DNA of 64,000 nt from the NCBI RefSeq assembly GCF_942548115.1, contig NZ_OW824151.1:372001-436000 (forward strand), read 5' to 3'. The notes below the pieces were generated by a model, which was not told the DNA's origin, ran no database searches, and saw only the letters and a list, made by a program, of their open reading frames with translations. The translations under genes were made by a program, and so were the position numbers. This stretch comes from Aeromicrobium sp. Leaf245 (GTDB lineage: Bacteria > Actinomycetota > Actinomycetes > Propionibacteriales > Nocardioidaceae). The number at the start of each line of letters is the position of its first letter. Position 1 is the stretch's first letter. This document shows, one piece after another, positions 42,424 to 50,757 of the stretch.

Positions 42424-42951
42424 ATGCACCGACTCATCCTCGTCCTCCTCGCCGCCGTGGCGCTCGCGGGCTGCGGCTCGCCGAACACCGTCTCGGCCGA
42501 CCCCGCCGACGTGACCTTCGCCCAGCAGATGATCCCGCACCACCAGCAGGCGGTGGAGATGTCCGAGCTGGCGCTCGACCCCGCCCGTGAGGCGTCCGAG
42601 CCGGTGCGCGACCTCGCCGGCCGCATCGGCGACGCCCAGCAGCCGGAGATCGAGACCATGCAGGGCTGGCTCGAGGACTGGGACGCGAAGGCCGAGGACC
42701 ACGGCGACCACGACATGGGTGGCATGACCGGCATGATGAGCGACGACCAGATGAGTGCGCTCGCCGCGGCCACCGGCACCGACTTCGACCGGATGTGGCT
42801 GCAGATGATGATCGAGCACCACGAGGGCGCCGTGGAGATGGCCGAGACCGAGATCGCCGACGGTCAGGACTCCCGGGCCAAGGCCCTCGCGCGGGCGATC
42901 ATCGACGCCCAGCGCGCCGAGATCACCGAGATGACGAGGCTGCTGGCATGA
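42424..42951 (+). CDS. DUF305 lipoprotein of the copper operon
   Basis: A 175-residue lipoprotein with the lipobox VALAGC (Cys17). The mature domain is DUF305, a ferritin-like helical pair with two FAQQMIPHHQQAVEM / WLQMMIEHHEGAVEM units and a His/Met-rich linker (HGDHDMGGMTGMM) well suited to bind copper outside the cell. It is the first gene behind the CsoR box, so it is predicted to be induced by copper. AGGAGG lies only 1 nt from the ATG, too close for normal initiation, and the -10 spacing suggests a leaderless start. Its stop overlaps the csoR start (ATGA). Role in extracellular copper binding is inferred. Confidence 0.88.
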   Translation: MHRLILVLLAAVALAGCGSPNTVSADPADVTFAQQMIPHHQQAVEMSELALDPAREASEPVRDLAGRIGDAQQPEIETMQGWLEDWDAKAEDHGDHDMGGMTGMMSDDQMSALAAATGTDFDRMWLQMMIEHHEGAVEMAETEIADGQDSRAKALARAIIDAQRAEITEMTRLLA

Positions 42952-43268
42952 CCGAGATCCACGATCCCACCGCCGAGGCCGGCGTCGTCCCCGGCTACTC
43001 CGACGACAAGAAGGCGGTGCTGGCCCGGCTGCGTCGTGTGGAGGGCCAGGTGCGCGGACTCACCCGCATGGTCGAGGACGACACCTACTGCATCGACGTG
43101 CTCACCCAGGTGAGCGCCACCACCAAGGCCCTCGAGGCCGTCGCGCTGAAGCTGCTCGACGAGCACCTCGCGCACTGCGTCGTCGACGCCGCCCGCAAGG
43201 GCGGACCCGAGGCCGACGCCAAGGTCGCCGAGGCCTCGGCCGCGATCGCCCGGCTCGTCCGGTCCTGA
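42948..43268 (+). CDS. csoR: Copper-sensing repressor CsoR
   Basis: A 106-residue all-helical CsoR/RcnR-family repressor. RLRRVEGQVRGLTRMVEDDTYCIDVLTQ contains the first copper ligand Cys, and DEHLAHCVVDA supplies the His and second Cys (His-x3-Cys), giving the full Cys-His-Cys Cu(I) site; this argues for CsoR rather than a nickel or sulfide sensor. It should bind the dyad at 42399 and release it on Cu(I) binding. Its ATG overlaps the DUF305 stop, so repressor, extracellular lipoprotein, chaperone and pump are co-expressed. Confidence 0.95.
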   Translation: MTEIHDPTAEAGVVPGYSDDKKAVLARLRRVEGQVRGLTRMVEDDTYCIDVLTQVSATTKALEAVALKLLDEHLAHCVVDAARKGGPEADAKVAEASAAIARLVRS

Positions 43269-43308
43269 TCAGCAGCCCACCGATTCCCCGCCCGAAGGAG
43301 GGCACACC

Positions 43309-43533
43309 ATGAGCACCACCACCTACGCCGTCACCGGCATGACCTGCGAGCACTGCGTCGCCGCGGTCACCCAGGAGCTCTCGTCCGTCGAGGGCGTCAC
43401 CGACGTCACCGTCGCGCTCGTCCCCGGCGGCACGTCCGACGTCACGGTCACCGGCCCCTCCGAGCCGTCGCTCGACGCCGTCGCGTCGGCCGTGGCCGAG
43501 GCGGGCTACACCCTGGAAGGACCCGCGTCGTGA
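43309..43533 (+). CDS. copZ: Copper chaperone (CopZ-like heavy-metal-associated domain)
   Basis: A 74-residue heavy-metal-associated domain protein with the Cu(I)-binding motif GMTCEHC near residue 10 and the ferredoxin-like betaalphabeta-betaalphabeta pattern ending AEAGYTLEG. It would deliver Cu(I) to the ATPase encoded next or to CsoR. AAGGAGGGCAC upstream is a strong ribosome site, the best in the operon, suggesting high translation. The stop overlaps the copA start as GTGA. Confidence 0.93.
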   Translation: MSTTTYAVTGMTCEHCVAAVTQELSSVEGVTDVTVALVPGGTSDVTVTGPSEPSLDAVASAVAEAGYTLEGPAS

Positions 43534-45710
43534 ACACCCAGGAGACCGTCCGCCTCGACGTGCACGGCATGAGCTGCACGTCGTGCGCGATGCGCGTCGA
43601 GAAGCGGCTCAACCAGCTCGACGGCGTGGAGGCGAGCGTCAACTACGCCACCGAGAAGGCCACCGTGCACGTGCCCGAGGGCACCGACCACCAGGTGCTG
43701 CTCGACGCCGTCGCGGCCACCGGCTACGAGGCCACGCTGCCCGACGCCCATCGCGGACACGGCGACCACGCCGGGCACGAAGGTCTCCACGGGGCCGCCT
43801 CGATGCGGCGGCGAGCCGTCGTGTCGGCGGTCCTGAGCCTGCCGGTCCTCGTGCTGTCGATGGTCCCGGCCACGCAGTTCACCGGGTGGCAGTGGGTGGC
43901 CCTGGCCCTCGCCACACCTGTCGTCACGTGGGGTGCCTGGCCCTTCCACCGCGCCACCGCGACGAACGCCAGGCACGGCGCCGCGACCATGGACACCCTC
44001 GTGTCCGTCGGCGTCGGCGCGGCCTACCTGTGGTCGCTGTGGGCGCTGTTCTTCGGCGGTGCCGGGATGCTCGGCATGCGGATGGAGTGGTCGTTGACCG
44101 GTGGCGGGTCCCACGAGATCTACCTCGAGGTCGCCGGCGTGGTCACCACCTTCGTGCTCGCCGGGCACTACCTCGAGGCCAACGCCAAGAAGCAGTCCAG
44201 CGCTGCGCTGCGGGCACTCATGGACCTCGGCGCGAAGACCGTCACGCTCCTGCGGGACGGCCGCGAGGAGCAGGTCCCCGTCGACGACGTCGCGGTCGGC
44301 AACGTGTTCGTGGTGCGGCCCGGCGAGACGATCGCCACCGACGGCGAGGTCGTCGACGGCGCGTCCGCGGTCGACGAGTCGATGCTCACGGGCGAGTCCG
44401 TGCCCGTCGAGGTCGGCGAGGGCGACGCCGTCACCGGCGCGACCGTGAACGTCGGTGGCCGGCTCGTAGTGCGCGCCACCGCCATCGGGTCCGACACCCG
44501 TCTGGCGCAGATGGCCCGGCTCGTCGAGGAGGCGCAGGAGGGCAAGGCCGAGGTGCAGCGCCTCGCCGATCGCGTGTCCGCCTGGTTCGTCCCCGGCGTC
44601 ATCGCGCTGGCCCTGCTGACCTTCGCCGGGTGGCTCGTGATCGGCGGGACCCTCACGCAGGCGTTCGTCGCGTCGGTGGCCGTGCTCATCATCGCCTGCC
44701 CCTGCGCCCTCGGGCTGGCCACGCCCACCGCCCTCATGGTGGGCACCGGTCGCGGCGCGCAGCTGGGGATCCTCATCAAGGGCCCGCAGGTGCTGGAGTC
44801 GACCCGGCGCATCGACACCGTGGTGCTCGACAAGACCGGCACCGTCACGACGGGCGAGATGCGGGTCGTCGACGTCGCCCCGGCACCCGGCGTCGAGATC
44901 GGACGGCTCCGGGCGCTCGCCGCCGGCGTCGAGCACGCGTCGGAGCACCCGGTGGCGCGCGCCGTCGCCGCGCTCGTCGACCAGCCGCTTCCGGTCACCG
45001 ACTTCGCCAACCACCCCGGCATGGGCGTGAGCGGTGTCGTGGACGGGGTGATGGTCCGGGCCGGTCGTCGGGGCTGGCTCGGCCACGACGTCGCGTCGTC
45101 GGCGCACGTGGGCACCACCATCGCCGTGGAGGCGGACGGTGCGCTGATCGGCACCGTGACGGTGGCCGACACGGTCAAGCCGACGTCGCGCCAGGCCGTG
45201 GCCGACCTGCGCGACCTGGGTCTGGAGCCCGTGCTCCTCACCGGTGACGCCCGGGTGGTCGCCGACGCGGTGGCGCAGGAGGTGGGCATCGAGCAGGTCG
45301 AGGCCGAGGTGACCCCCGACGACAAGCTCCGCACCGTGCAGCGGCTGCAGGCCGAGGGCCGCGCGGTGGCCATGATCGGCGACGGCGTGAACGACGCCGC
45401 CGCGCTCGCCGCCGCCGACCTCGGCATCGCTATGGGCACCGGCACCGACGTGGCCATCGCGGCGTCCGACCTGACGCTCGTCTCCGGCGACCTCGGTTCC
45501 GCGGTCGACGCGGTCCGGCTGGCCCGCGCGACCCTGCGCACGATCAAGACGAACCTGTTCTGGGCGTTCGCCTACAACGTGGCCGCGATCCCGCTCGCCG
45601 TCTCCGGCCTGCTCAACCCGATGATCGCCGGTCTGGCGATGGCCGCGAGCAGCGTCCTGGTCGTGACCAACAGCCTGCGCCTGCGTCGGTTCCGCGGCCA
45701 GGACAGGTGA
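43530..45710 (+). CDS. copA: Copper-exporting P1B-type ATPase
   Basis: A 726-residue Cu(I) efflux pump. One N-terminal metal domain has GMSCTSC near residue 12. The membrane part has eight helices with the Cu-site CPC in [19 protein letters not shown], diagnostic of P1B-1 copper pumps. The cytoplasmic domains have TGES in the actuator, the phosphorylated aspartate in [10 protein letters not shown], the His-Pro of SEHPVARA and [15 protein letters not shown] His-rich linker ([14 protein letters not shown]) follows the metal domain. Length is normal. Expression with CsoR and CopZ from the CsoR-box promoter is expected. The next gene, dps, is separate. Confidence 0.96.
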   Translation: MNTQETVRLDVHGMSCTSCAMRVEKRLNQLDGVEASVNYATEKATVHVPEGTDHQVLLDAVAATGYEATLPDAHRGHGDHAGHEGLHGAASMRRRAVVSAVLSLPVLVLSMVPATQFTGWQWVALALATPVVTWGAWPFHRATATNARHGAATMDTLVSVGVGAAYLWSLWALFFGGAGMLGMRMEWSLTGGGSHEIYLEVAGVVTTFVLAGHYLEANAKKQSSAALRALMDLGAKTVTLLRDGREEQVPVDDVAVGNVFVVRPGETIATDGEVVDGASAVDESMLTGESVPVEVGEGDAVTGATVNVGGRLVVRATAIGSDTRLAQMARLVEEAQEGKAEVQRLADRVSAWFVPGVIALALLTFAGWLVIGGTLTQAFVASVAVLIIACPCALGLATPTALMVGTGRGAQLGILIKGPQVLESTRRIDTVVLDKTGTVTTGEMRVVDVAPAPGVEIGRLRALAAGVEHASEHPVARAVAALVDQPLPVTDFANHPGMGVSGVVDGVMVRAGRRGWLGHDVASSAHVGTTIAVEADGALIGTVTVADTVKPTSRQAVADLRDLGLEPVLLTGDARVVADAVAQEVGIEQVEAEVTPDDKLRTVQRLQAEGRAVAMIGDGVNDAAALAAADLGIAMGTGTDVAIAASDLTLVSGDLGSAVDAVRLARATLRTIKTNLFWAFAYNVAAIPLAVSGLLNPMIAGLAMAASSVLVVTNSLRLRRFRGQDR

Positions 45711-45816
45711 GCCTGGGCTCCGTGAGGGGAGGCTGATCTTCGTTGCGCACGATGGAATTTCCCGCGAGGGTGGTGGTTGTAGAAGGAAGAACCTGACTGA
45801 GAAGGACGTGCACCAC

Positions 45817-46311
45817 ATGACCTCGACCACCCACACCGACGCCCCCTCGGCCCTCGCGACCACGTCGGAGATCGCGGCCGGCGTCGCCCAGTTCCTCACC
45901 CCCGTCGTCCACGACCTCGAGGCCCTCGTCGTCGATGGCAAGCAGGCCCACTGGCACGTGCGCGGCGGCAGCTTCGCCGGCGTCCACGCACTACTCGACG
46001 ACCTCGTCGCCCACGCGCAGGACTTCGCCGACACGGCCGCCGAGCGCATCGTCGCCCTCGGCCTCCCGCTCGACTCGCGTCTGGCCACCGTGGCCGCCAA
46101 GTCGACGCTGCCGGCGCTGTCCGACGGCTTCCAGCCCTGGCAGACCACCGTCGCGCAGACCGTCGCGCAGATCGACGCGGCCCTCGTGACCGTGCGCGCG
46201 GCCGTCGCCGGCCTCGACGACATCGACCTGTCGAGCCAGGACGTCGCCATCGAGATCGAGCGTGGCCTCACCAAGGACCGCTGGCTGCTCCAGGCGCACA
46301 TCGCCGCCTGA
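45817..46311 (+). CDS. dps: DNA-protecting ferritin-like protein Dps
   Basis: A 164-residue Dps/miniferritin. The inter-subunit ferroxidase residues are in KQAHWHVRGGSFAGVHALLDDLVAHAQDFADTAAERI: the two His, then Asp and Glu, at family spacing. Twelve subunits would form a shell storing iron and shielding DNA from peroxide. ATG at 45817 is preferred to GTG at 45808; GAAGGA lies 11 nt upstream. The 106-bp upstream region shows no iron box. It ends at a 14-bp hairpin and is followed by the palindromic island. Confidence 0.93.
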   Translation: MTSTTHTDAPSALATTSEIAAGVAQFLTPVVHDLEALVVDGKQAHWHVRGGSFAGVHALLDDLVAHAQDFADTAAERIVALGLPLDSRLATVAAKSTLPALSDGFQPWQTTVAQTVAQIDAALVTVRAAVAGLDDIDLSSQDVAIEIERGLTKDRWLLQAHIAA

Positions 46312-46326
46312 GCCTCGCCCGCTCGT

Positions 46327-46358
46327 CGAGCCCGATCCGCTGCTGCGGGTCGGGCTCG
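46327..46358 (+). terminator. Hairpin terminator of dps
   Basis: A 14-bp stem with one G-T pair (46327-46340 with 46345-46358) and loop TGCT begins 15 nt after the dps stop. No T-run follows. Confidence 0.8.
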
Positions 46359-46508
46359 CTGCGTTCCAGGCCGGAGTCGCTGATCTGCGACGTCGAGCTG
46401 CGGAGGGGGTGGGGCTGCGTCGCCTCGGCTGGCTCTGGTCTCGATCTCCGAAAGGGCCTCGACGGAGCAGGGGCCCATGGCCTGCTCGAGCCTGCCGTCC
46501 GTGCCTGT

Positions 46509-46562
46509 CATCGGTGGATCCTCAACCTCAGGAGCACTCCTGCAGTTGAGGATCCACCGATG
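46509..46562. repeat. Nested palindrome 1 of the island
   Basis: An 18-bp perfect outer stem (arm TCGGTGGATCCTCAAC plus CA outside) and, after a 2-nt mismatch, a 6-bp inner stem CAGGAG/CTCCTG. It forms a 54-nt hairpin. Confidence 0.9.
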
Positions 46563-46577
46563 GGTGAGTCAGGGCCG

Positions 46578-46638
46578 CCCCATCGGTGGATCTGCAACCT
46601 CACGCGCCGCCCTGCGGTTGAGGATCCACCGATTGGGG
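46578..46638. repeat. Nested palindrome 2 of the island
   Basis: Arms 46582-46599 and 46616-46633 pair at 16 of 18 positions, with CCC/GGG outside one mismatch. The right arm carries GGATCCACCGA, the same sequence as palindrome 1, so the two hairpins are homologous copies that have diverged. Confidence 0.85.
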
Positions 46639-46652
46639 GAAGGGGCCGGCGC

Positions 46653-46737
46653 GAGCGGTGCAGATTCCACCGATCGCCGGCCCGAGCGGTGCGAATTCCA
46701 CCGTCCCAGCGCTGACACGGTGGAATCCGCACCGCTC
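46653..46737. repeat. Nested palindrome 3 of the island, with an extra direct half-copy
   Basis: Arms 46684-46704 and 46717-46737 pair at 20 of 21 positions (core GCGGTGCGAATTCCACCG). A third copy of the same arm, in direct orientation, lies at 46653-46672 and matches at 18 of 20, so one arm has been duplicated in tandem. Confidence 0.88.
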
Positions 46738-46956
46738 CTCCCGCCCGCACCCGGCATTCGGTGGAGAAGTCACCGCTCGGGGTAGAGAAGGCGGTGGCCC
46801 GGGAGCTCGGCCGGGTCGCTGGGAGTCGCCCGGTCGAGGCCCTTTCGGAGACCGCACCCAGCACCAGCCGAGGCAGCGCAGCCCCGACCCCGACCCGACC
46901 CCACGAGCCCCACGCCGCGAATCGAAGTGACATAGGCCACCCTTGCCTCACACGAG

Positions 46957-46975
46957 GCAGGTAAGCCTATACTCA
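46957..46975 (+). promoter_or_regulatory. Iron box overlapping a leaderless promoter of the SIP-like gene
   Basis: The site matches DtxR/IdeR consensus TWAGGTWAGSCTWACCTWA at about 13-14 positions with the core AGGTAAGCCTA. A near-ideal -10, TATACT (46968-46973), lies inside it and ends 6 nt before the ATG; TTGCCT at 46943 may be the -35. Repression by iron is predicted. Confidence 0.78.
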
Positions 46976-46979
46976 CCTC

Positions 46980-47327
46980 ATGAGGTCCCACCGCCGTCGC
47001 ACCCCGCTGCAGCACGTGCTGCTGGCCGGCTGCGCCGACGACCTGGTGGTCCTGCAGTCGGTGCTCGCGATGCTTCCTTCCGACGTCTACGGACAGGTGG
47101 TCGTGGAGATCGAGCCCGACGTCGCGCTGCCCGAGCTCGACACGCCGGCGCGCGTGACCGTGCACCGGGTGTGGCCCGGCGCCGCCGACCGCGCCGTCGC
47201 CGCGTGGATCGCCGAGTGGATGCCCAGCGAGCCCGACGCCGCCCGCACCGTGGGCCTGTGGATCAGCGCCGGCTCGAGTGCCTGCGCCGTCCCGCTCGAG
47301 CTCGACGTCGTCGCCCAGACGATCTGA
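46980..47327 (+). CDS. Stand-alone SIP-like (siderophore-interacting) domain protein
   Basis: A 115-residue protein resembling only the NAD(P)-binding half of siderophore-interacting proteins (SIP/ViuB ferric-siderophore reductases). HVLLAGCADDLVVLQSVLAMLPSDVYGQVVVEIE matches the SIP pattern that starts the pyridine-nucleotide domain, and a WISAGSS segment follows near residue 93. The FAD-binding barrel normally present at the N-terminus is absent, and no frame upstream supplies it. The iron box on its promoter supports an iron-starvation role, perhaps with a flavin partner elsewhere. It could also be a decayed SIP gene, but the tidy promoter argues for use. Confidence 0.65.
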   Translation: MRSHRRRTPLQHVLLAGCADDLVVLQSVLAMLPSDVYGQVVVEIEPDVALPELDTPARVTVHRVWPGAADRAVAAWIAEWMPSEPDAARTVGLWISAGSSACAVPLELDVVAQTI

Positions 47328-47343
47328 CCCCGGCCCGCGCGCC

Positions 47344-47847
47344 TCACCTGTCGAGGTGGATGGCCATCCACACGTCGTCCACGGGTGAGCCGTCGATGAC
47401 GAACTCGCCGACCAGCACGCCCTCGACGGCGAACCCGCACCGCTCGTAGAGACGACGCGCGGTCGGGTTGGTGCCCAGGACGCGCAGCGTCACCTTGGCC
47501 GCACCCTCGGCGCGGGCCCGCTCGACGGCGGCGCGCACGAGGGCCTCGCCCACGCCACGACCCTGCGCAGCCAGCAGCACGCCCAGTCCGTCGATGATCC
47601 GCACGTGGGAGTGGCTCGCCAGGTCGCCGGCAGGATGCAGGGCGACGTAGCCGACGACGACGCCGTCGAGCTCAGCCACCAGGAAGCCCTCGGGCCCGCC
47701 GTGCTGCTCACGGAAGAACGCGGGGTCCCGCTCCCGGTCCGGCGGGCTGCCGGGCGACCACCTCGGGCTCCACGTGACGTGGTCGATCTCGAGCAGCTCG
47801 GCGTCGTCGTCGATCGTGGCAGGACGGACGACGGGCTCGGCGTTCAC
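47344..47847 (-). CDS. GNAT-family N-acetyltransferase
   Basis: A 167-residue acetyl-CoA-dependent acetyltransferase. The acetyl-CoA loop is in GLGVLLAAQGRGVGEALVRAAVERARAEGA (motif A, Q-x-x-G-x-G), preceded by FLVAELDGVVVGYVAL and followed by VTLRVLGTNPTARRLYERCGFAVEG. The acceptor may be a protein N-terminus, an amine or an antibiotic; nothing indicates which. GTG at 47847 is the only suitable start before the family domain. It is convergent with the SIP-like gene, 16 bp apart, and divergent from the phosphotransferase-fold gene. Confidence 0.88.
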   Translation of the reverse strand: MNAEPVVRPATIDDDAELLEIDHVTWSPRWSPGSPPDRERDPAFFREQHGGPEGFLVAELDGVVVGYVALHPAGDLASHSHVRIIDGLGVLLAAQGRGVGEALVRAAVERARAEGAAKVTLRVLGTNPTARRLYERCGFAVEGVLVGEFVIDGSPVDDVWMAIHLDR

Positions 47848-47905
47848 GGCGCGATCGTGCCACGTCCACCGACCCGTGCACCCGTAGCGGGTGGATACTG
47901 ACGCG

Positions 47906-48796
47906 ATGACCCACCCGTGGCGTCCTGAGCGCGAGATCACCGTCGCCGAGGCCACCGCTGCCGTGCGCGAGCTGGGACTCGCCGGTGACGACGTCCGCCA
48001 GGTCGCGGCGGGGTGGGACAACTCGATCGTCGCCGTCGACCACACGTGGCTGTTCCGCTTCCCACGACGCTCGATCGCGCTGCCCGGGGTGGAGCGGGAG
48101 GCGCTCCACCTTCCGCGTCTGGCACCGCTGCTGCCGCTGCCGATCCCGATCCCCCGCCACCACGGCACCTACGGCGAGCCGCCCTGGCCGTTCTGGGGCG
48201 CCGAGGTGCTGCCCGGGACCGAGCTCGCCGTGACCCCGCACGCCGACGTCGAGTCCGTCGCCGGCGCACTCGGCCGCTTCGTGCGGGCCCTGCACGACGT
48301 GCCGCTCGACCCGACGCTCCCGGTCGACCCCATGGGGCGGGCCGACGCCGTCGACCGCGCCGCACGCACCCGGGTCATGCTCACGGACCTGCGGTCCGCC
48401 GAGGTCTGGCGCGACGACACCGCGCTCGACGCCCTGCTCGAGCGCGCGGACGGCGCACCACCGGCGCCGGACCAGGTGGTCACCAGCCACGGCGACCTCT
48501 ACGCCAGGCACGTCCTCGTCGACGACGCCGGCCAGGCGTGCGGCGTGATCGACTGGGGCGACCTGTGCGTGGCGCACCCCGGCGTCGACCTCGCCTTCGT
48601 GTTCAGCGCCCTCGCGCCCCAGCACCGCGCGGCGTTCTGGGCCGAGTACGGCGACGTGGACGACGACACCGTCCTGCGGGCGCGCACGATGGCCGCGTTC
48701 TCGGCCGCCGCGGTCGCGTCCTACGCACGTGACACCCGGCTCGACGCGCTGCTGACGTCGGCGCTCGAACGGCTCGCGACGGTCGCCGTCGACTGA
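47906..48796 (+). CDS. Aminoglycoside phosphotransferase (APH)-family protein
   Basis: A 296-residue kinase-fold protein. The Brenner loop is SHGDLYARHVLVDDAG near residue 195 and the metal aspartate GVIDWGDLCVAHPGVDLA near 215, both complete, so phosphotransfer is plausible. Near the N-terminus VAAGWDNSIVAVDHTWLFRFPRR fits the nucleotide-binding lobe. Most environmental members of this family are not resistance enzymes and phosphorylate unknown small molecules, so resistance should not be assumed. ATG at 47906 is favoured; an in-frame GTG at 47891 is possible. Confidence 0.85.
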   Translation: MTHPWRPEREITVAEATAAVRELGLAGDDVRQVAAGWDNSIVAVDHTWLFRFPRRSIALPGVEREALHLPRLAPLLPLPIPIPRHHGTYGEPPWPFWGAEVLPGTELAVTPHADVESVAGALGRFVRALHDVPLDPTLPVDPMGRADAVDRAARTRVMLTDLRSAEVWRDDTALDALLERADGAPPAPDQVVTSHGDLYARHVLVDDAGQACGVIDWGDLCVAHPGVDLAFVFSALAPQHRAAFWAEYGDVDDDTVLRARTMAAFSAAAVASYARDTRLDALLTSALERLATVAVD

Positions 48797-48839
48797 CACC
48801 GCTGGGAACAGGCCACGCTCGCCGCTCGTTGAGCAGGGC

Positions 48840-49691
48840 ATGACCACCATCGCCGTCACCGGAGCCACCGGCACCCTCGGTGGGCTCACCGCACGCCACC
48901 TCGCCGACGCGGCGTCGACCGGCGGTGCCGACGTGCGGCTTCTCGTGCGCGACCCGAGCCGCGCCCCCGACCTCGGGTTCAGCCTGTGGGAGTGCAGCTA
49001 CTCCGACGGACCGAACCTGCGTGAGGCGCTCGCCGGCGTGGACACGCTCTTCTTCGTGTCGGCCCACGAGAGCGACGCTCGGGTCGACGAGCACCGGTCC
49101 GTCATCGAGGCCGCACAGGACGCCGGCGTCGGGCACGTGGTCTACACGTCGTTCGTCGGGGCGTCCGCCGACAGCACCTTCACGCTGGGCCGCGACCACG
49201 GCGCCACCGAGGACCTGCTGCGCGAGTCCGACCTCGGCTGGACGTTCCTGCGCGACAACTTCTACGCGGAGGTGTTCACCCACTTCGCCGACGCCGACGG
49301 CGTGATCCGAGGACCTGCCGGCGCCGGCCGGGTGGCCGCGGTGTCCCAGCGCGACGTCTCCGCCGTGGCCGCGCACGTGCTGCAGGACCCGGCGACCCAC
49401 GCGGGCCGTGCCTACGACCTGACCGGTCCCGACGCCCTCACGCTCGACGAGGTGGCTGCCGCGCTCACGCAGGTGACCGGACGTCCGCACCGCTTCGAGG
49501 ACGAGACCCTCGACGAGGCCCGCGCCAGCCGCGCCCACTACGGCGCGCCCGACTGGCAGCTCGACGCGTGGATCAGCACCTACACGGCGATCCGCGACGG
49601 TGAGCTCGCTGCCGTGAGCGGCGACGTCGAGCGTCTGCTGGGTCGCCCGGCGACGTCGTTCGCCGACGCGGTCGCCGCCGCAGCGCACTAG
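48840..49691 (+). CDS. NAD(P)H-binding NmrA-type reductase (QOR2-like)
   Basis: A 283-residue atypical short-chain dehydrogenase of the NmrA/QorB group. TIAVTGATGTLGGLTARHL at the N-terminus is the NADP-binding loop; VVYTSFVGASADSTFTLGRDHGATEDLLRESDLGWTFLRDNFY is the conserved central block. The C-terminus has the YDLTGPDALTLDEVAAAL segment seen in QOR2 quinone reductases. It probably reduces quinones or acts as a redox sensor. It follows the APH-fold gene by 43 bp in the same direction with no clear promoter, and may be co-transcribed. The last codons reach the divergent neighbourhood without overlap. Confidence 0.85.
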   Translation: MTTIAVTGATGTLGGLTARHLADAASTGGADVRLLVRDPSRAPDLGFSLWECSYSDGPNLREALAGVDTLFFVSAHESDARVDEHRSVIEAAQDAGVGHVVYTSFVGASADSTFTLGRDHGATEDLLRESDLGWTFLRDNFYAEVFTHFADADGVIRGPAGAGRVAAVSQRDVSAVAAHVLQDPATHAGRAYDLTGPDALTLDEVAAALTQVTGRPHRFEDETLDEARASRAHYGAPDWQLDAWISTYTAIRDGELAAVSGDVERLLGRPATSFADAVAAAAH

Positions 49692-49712
49692 CGATGGCCT
49701 GAGGGACGGGAG

Positions 49713-50684
49713 CTAGAGGAGCGCGAGCAGCTCCCGCTCCTCGGCGCGGGTGAGGCCGGCCCTCCGCGGCCGGTCGATGCCGCGGGCCCGCTCGTCGGCG
49801 AGGGTGTCGACGGCGGTCTCCTCGAGGGAACGACGACGCAGACCGGCGTGCCCGGCGTGGCTCGTGTCCATGCGGACCATGCCGCCGTCCTCCTCCGGGA
49901 GCCACAGCGGCAGGGACCGCTCACCCGACCACGGCTGCACGCCGAGCTCCTCGAGACGCGCCGGGTGCACCGGCACGAGCCGGCCCCGGTGGCCCACCGC
50001 AGCGGCGATCCGCACGAGCGCGTCGCCCAGCGGCAACGACTCCCCGGCCAGGTTGAGCACGCCCGTGATCGAGCGCCCCGTGGCGTCGACCGCGAAGGCG
50101 GCGGCGTCGCGCACGTCGACCACCTGGCACCGACCGTCGGGCGGGTCGGGCACGAGCACGTCGTCCTCACCGGCCGAGCCGAGGCGCGCGGGCCAGTAGC
50201 CGAAGCGGTCCGACGGGTCGCCCGGTCCGGCGATCAGGCCGGCTCGCAGCACCAGCGCTCCGGGGTGGGCGCGTACCGCCTGCTCGCACGCGACCTTGCC
50301 CTCCCCGTACTGGTCGGGGTCGACCGTGTCCCCGACCGCGGGAGGGCGGAGCGGGTCGTCCTCGTGCATCGGGAGGGCGGGATCGGCGTAGACGTTGCCG
50401 GTCGAGACGAAGGTCCAGCGCCGCGCGTCGGCACCGAGCGCGGCGAGCGCCGACCGCACGTGGCCCGGCTGACGGGCGACGTCGACCACCGCGTCCCACG
50501 GGCCCTCGACGTCGTCGTACGCGTCGGCGTCGTCGCGGTCGGCCCGCACCCACTGCGCACCCTCGACCACACCGCCGCTCTCGCCACGCGCCAGGCAGGT
50601 CACCTCGTGGCCCCGCGCGAGCGCCTCACGCGCGATCTCGCGTCCGAGCCACGCCGTGCCGCCGAGGACCAGCCACCGTTCCAT
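49713..50684 (-). CDS. NAD-dependent epimerase/reductase family protein
   Basis: A 323-residue extended short-chain dehydrogenase-like protein. It starts ERWLVLGGTAWLGREIAREALARGHEVTCLARG (nucleotide loop G-G-T-x-x-L-G), and has WTFVSTGNVYADPALPM and a YGEGKVACEQA block (Tyr-x3-Lys), so the catalytic Tyr and Lys are present. The C-terminal part (VPVHPARLEELGVQPW) resembles NAD-dependent epimerases of the isoflavone-reductase-like group in actinobacteria. Substrate unknown. ATG at 50684 begins the domain directly. It is convergent with the reductase gene 21 bp away and divergent from the YbaY-like gene. Confidence 0.85.
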   Translation of the reverse strand: MERWLVLGGTAWLGREIAREALARGHEVTCLARGESGGVVEGAQWVRADRDDADAYDDVEGPWDAVVDVARQPGHVRSALAALGADARRWTFVSTGNVYADPALPMHEDDPLRPPAVGDTVDPDQYGEGKVACEQAVRAHPGALVLRAGLIAGPGDPSDRFGYWPARLGSAGEDDVLVPDPPDGRCQVVDVRDAAAFAVDATGRSITGVLNLAGESLPLGDALVRIAAAVGHRGRLVPVHPARLEELGVQPWSGERSLPLWLPEEDGGMVRMDTSHAGHAGLRRRSLEETAVDTLADERARGIDRPRRAGLTRAEERELLALL

Positions 50685-50757
50685 GCCCCACCCGACCACG
50701 CCGGGGCCGCCCGGCGCCAGGGATGTTCACCCAGGGCCAAAGGCCTAGGCTCGGTGC

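Larger units (their letters stand above)
46411..46885. repeat. 475-bp non-coding island bounded by 53-bp imperfect inverted repeats, with nested palindromes
   Basis: The stretch 46312-46979 has no credible gene. Its centre is bounded by inverted repeats: an inner perfect 19-bp pair (46445-46463 with 46833-46851) and an outer 22-bp pair matching at 20 (46411-46432 with 46864-46885). Each is separated by 12 nt, so the two ends align over 53 bp. Inside are three further palindromic hairpins sharing a CGGTGGA core. Symmetry at two scales resembles a miniature inverted-repeat element or REP-type cluster. I found no transposase, CRISPR spacing or target duplication. Function unknown. Confidence 0.75.

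Noticed and set aside
43506..46511. A 1001-codon open frame on the minus strand opposite copZ, copA and dps
   Set aside because: It lies antisense to clearly conserved genes, is rich in Arg, Gly, Asp and His, and shows no domain. In very GC-rich DNA stop codons are rare in the antisense frame, so long empty frames are expected.
46509..46737. Possible CRISPR array from repeated CGGTGGATCC units
   Set aside because: There are only a few inverted, unequal copies with irregular spacing and no cas genes; they form hairpins with each other, which CRISPR direct repeats do not.
46508..46951. Short open frames on both strands within the palindromic island
   Set aside because: They read through hairpin arms, have biased composition and lack starts with promoters or ribosome sites.
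47906..48796. Calling the phosphotransferase-fold protein an aminoglycoside resistance gene
   Set aside because: The kinase motifs are present, but the fold is shared by many non-resistance kinases and nothing in the context supports resistance.
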